A stretch of 15,621 nt of DNA. Origin: Ignavibacteriaceae bacterium. Lineage in GTDB: Bacteria; Bacteroidota; Ignavibacteria; Ignavibacteriales; Ignavibacteriaceae. The notes beneath the pieces were generated by a model. It ran no database searches. It saw only the letters and a list, made by a program, of their open reading frames with translations, and was not told where the DNA came from. This document shows positions 15,124-15,621 of the stretch, in pieces. The stretch covers positions 1 through 15,621 of the forward strand of contig JANWIS010000084.1 in the NCBI GenBank assembly GCA_025449775.1. Direction: 5' to 3'. Numbering within the stretch: position 1 is the stretch's first letter; every line of letters begins with the position of its first letter. Made by a program: the position numbers and the translations under genes.

Positions 15124-15621
15124 TGGTTACCTGTGTAGAAAAAGAAAAAATAAATTGGCATTGAAGCAAATCCAAATGACATTATGATAGAAAAAAGAGT
15201 TCCGATTTTTTTAATAAGAGGAAAATATTTTTTATTAGTCAAACCAAATGTTTGAAATGCACTTTGGAATCCATGATTAAGATGAAAACCTAGTAGAATG
15301 ACTGCAATAATATAAATAATCACATACCACCACATTTTGAAGAAAGCTACAACTATATCAAAATAGAGATGATGATCTGCCAATCCATCCGGATCATAAA
15401 CATTGAATCTCCAAAAAAATGTTCCAAGATGAAGTACTAGAAAAATAAAAACTATAGTACCTGTTAGAAACATTGTTCTAGAAAATATAGTACTGTTTTC
15501 AGATAAAGCTTTAATCTTATAGCTTATTCCATGAGCTCTTTTGTTTTCAATCCATAATCTCAAACCATTTAAAATATGGATTACAAGAACAGCTAGCAGA
15601 ATAATTTCTATAACTCGAATA
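15120..15621 (-). CDS. sdhC: succinate dehydrogenase/fumarate reductase cytochrome b558 subunit (N-terminus outside window)
   Basis: The open frame continues to the right edge without a start, so 166 C-terminal residues are visible. Segments typical of the b558 family are [31 protein letters not shown] and [17 protein letters not shown], each with a histidine suited to haem or quinone binding. At least four hydrophobic helices are seen. A TTG at 15563 could be read as a start, but it lies inside a transmembrane helix, so it is not the true one. The subunit anchors SdhA/B to the inner membrane, binds haem and reacts with (mena)quinone. Its TGA overlaps the sdhA ATG. Confidence 0.95.
   Translation of the reverse strand, partial: IRVIEIILLAVLVIHILNGLRLWIENKRAHGISYKIKALSENSTIFSRTMFLTGTIVFIFLVLHLGTFFWRFNVYDPDGLADHHLYFDIVVAFFKMWWYVIIYIIAVILLGFHLNHGFQSAFQTFGLTNKKYFPLIKKIGTLFSIIMSFGFASMPIYFFFFYTGNQ

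Overview
The window is low-GC, densely packed bacterial chromosome, most likely from the Ignavibacteriota/Bacteroidota side of the FCB group. Four things point there: a three-subunit succinate dehydrogenase/fumarate reductase with a b558-type membrane subunit, an AddB-type recombination nuclease without an N-terminal Walker A motif, signal-peptide proteins without Shine-Dalgarno sites, and three intergenic matches to the Bacteroidota sigma-A promoter (TTTG-N19/20-TAnnTTTG). The assignment comes from gene content and motifs only. No mobile element, CRISPR array, rRNA or large repeat was seen.

Layout. 1-1997 (minus): N-terminal two thirds of an AddB-like helicase/nuclease subunit, running off the left edge. 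2100-2744 (plus): small outer-membrane beta-barrel protein. 2772-3314 (minus): peroxiredoxin-like thioredoxin-fold protein. 3378-5735 (plus): secreted M14 metallocarboxypeptidase, then an ECF-type sigma factor with an unusual C-terminal extension. 5884-6471 (plus): a zinc-ribbon/Tudor-like small protein, then ribosomal protein bS21, closed by a strong intrinsic terminator. 6501-7352 (minus): LOG-family nucleotide-binding protein. 7485-8774 (plus): PBP4/DacB-type D-Ala-D-Ala carboxypeptidase. 8791-15621 (minus), in transcription order: sdhC (partial), sdhA, sdhB, an uncharacterised 650-residue acidic protein, obgE, tRNA(CAU), secG.

Functional links. sdhC-A-B are translationally coupled through overlapping stop and start codons and encode a membrane quinone-linked respiratory complex. 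The acidic protein and obgE also overlap by one base, which suggests co-expression. The tRNA and secG appear to form their own unit, with a clear promoter in front of the tRNA and a terminator lying inside the 3' end of the convergent PBP4 gene. The zinc-ribbon/Tudor protein and bS21 share a promoter and may both belong to the transcription/translation machinery.

The most unusual items are the zinc-ribbon/Tudor protein paired with bS21, the sigma factor whose C-terminus looks like an anti-sigma domain that has lost its zinc ligands, the three-part acidic protein coupled to obgE, and the tRNA-secG transcript whose tRNA 3' processing would create the secG mRNA 5' end.
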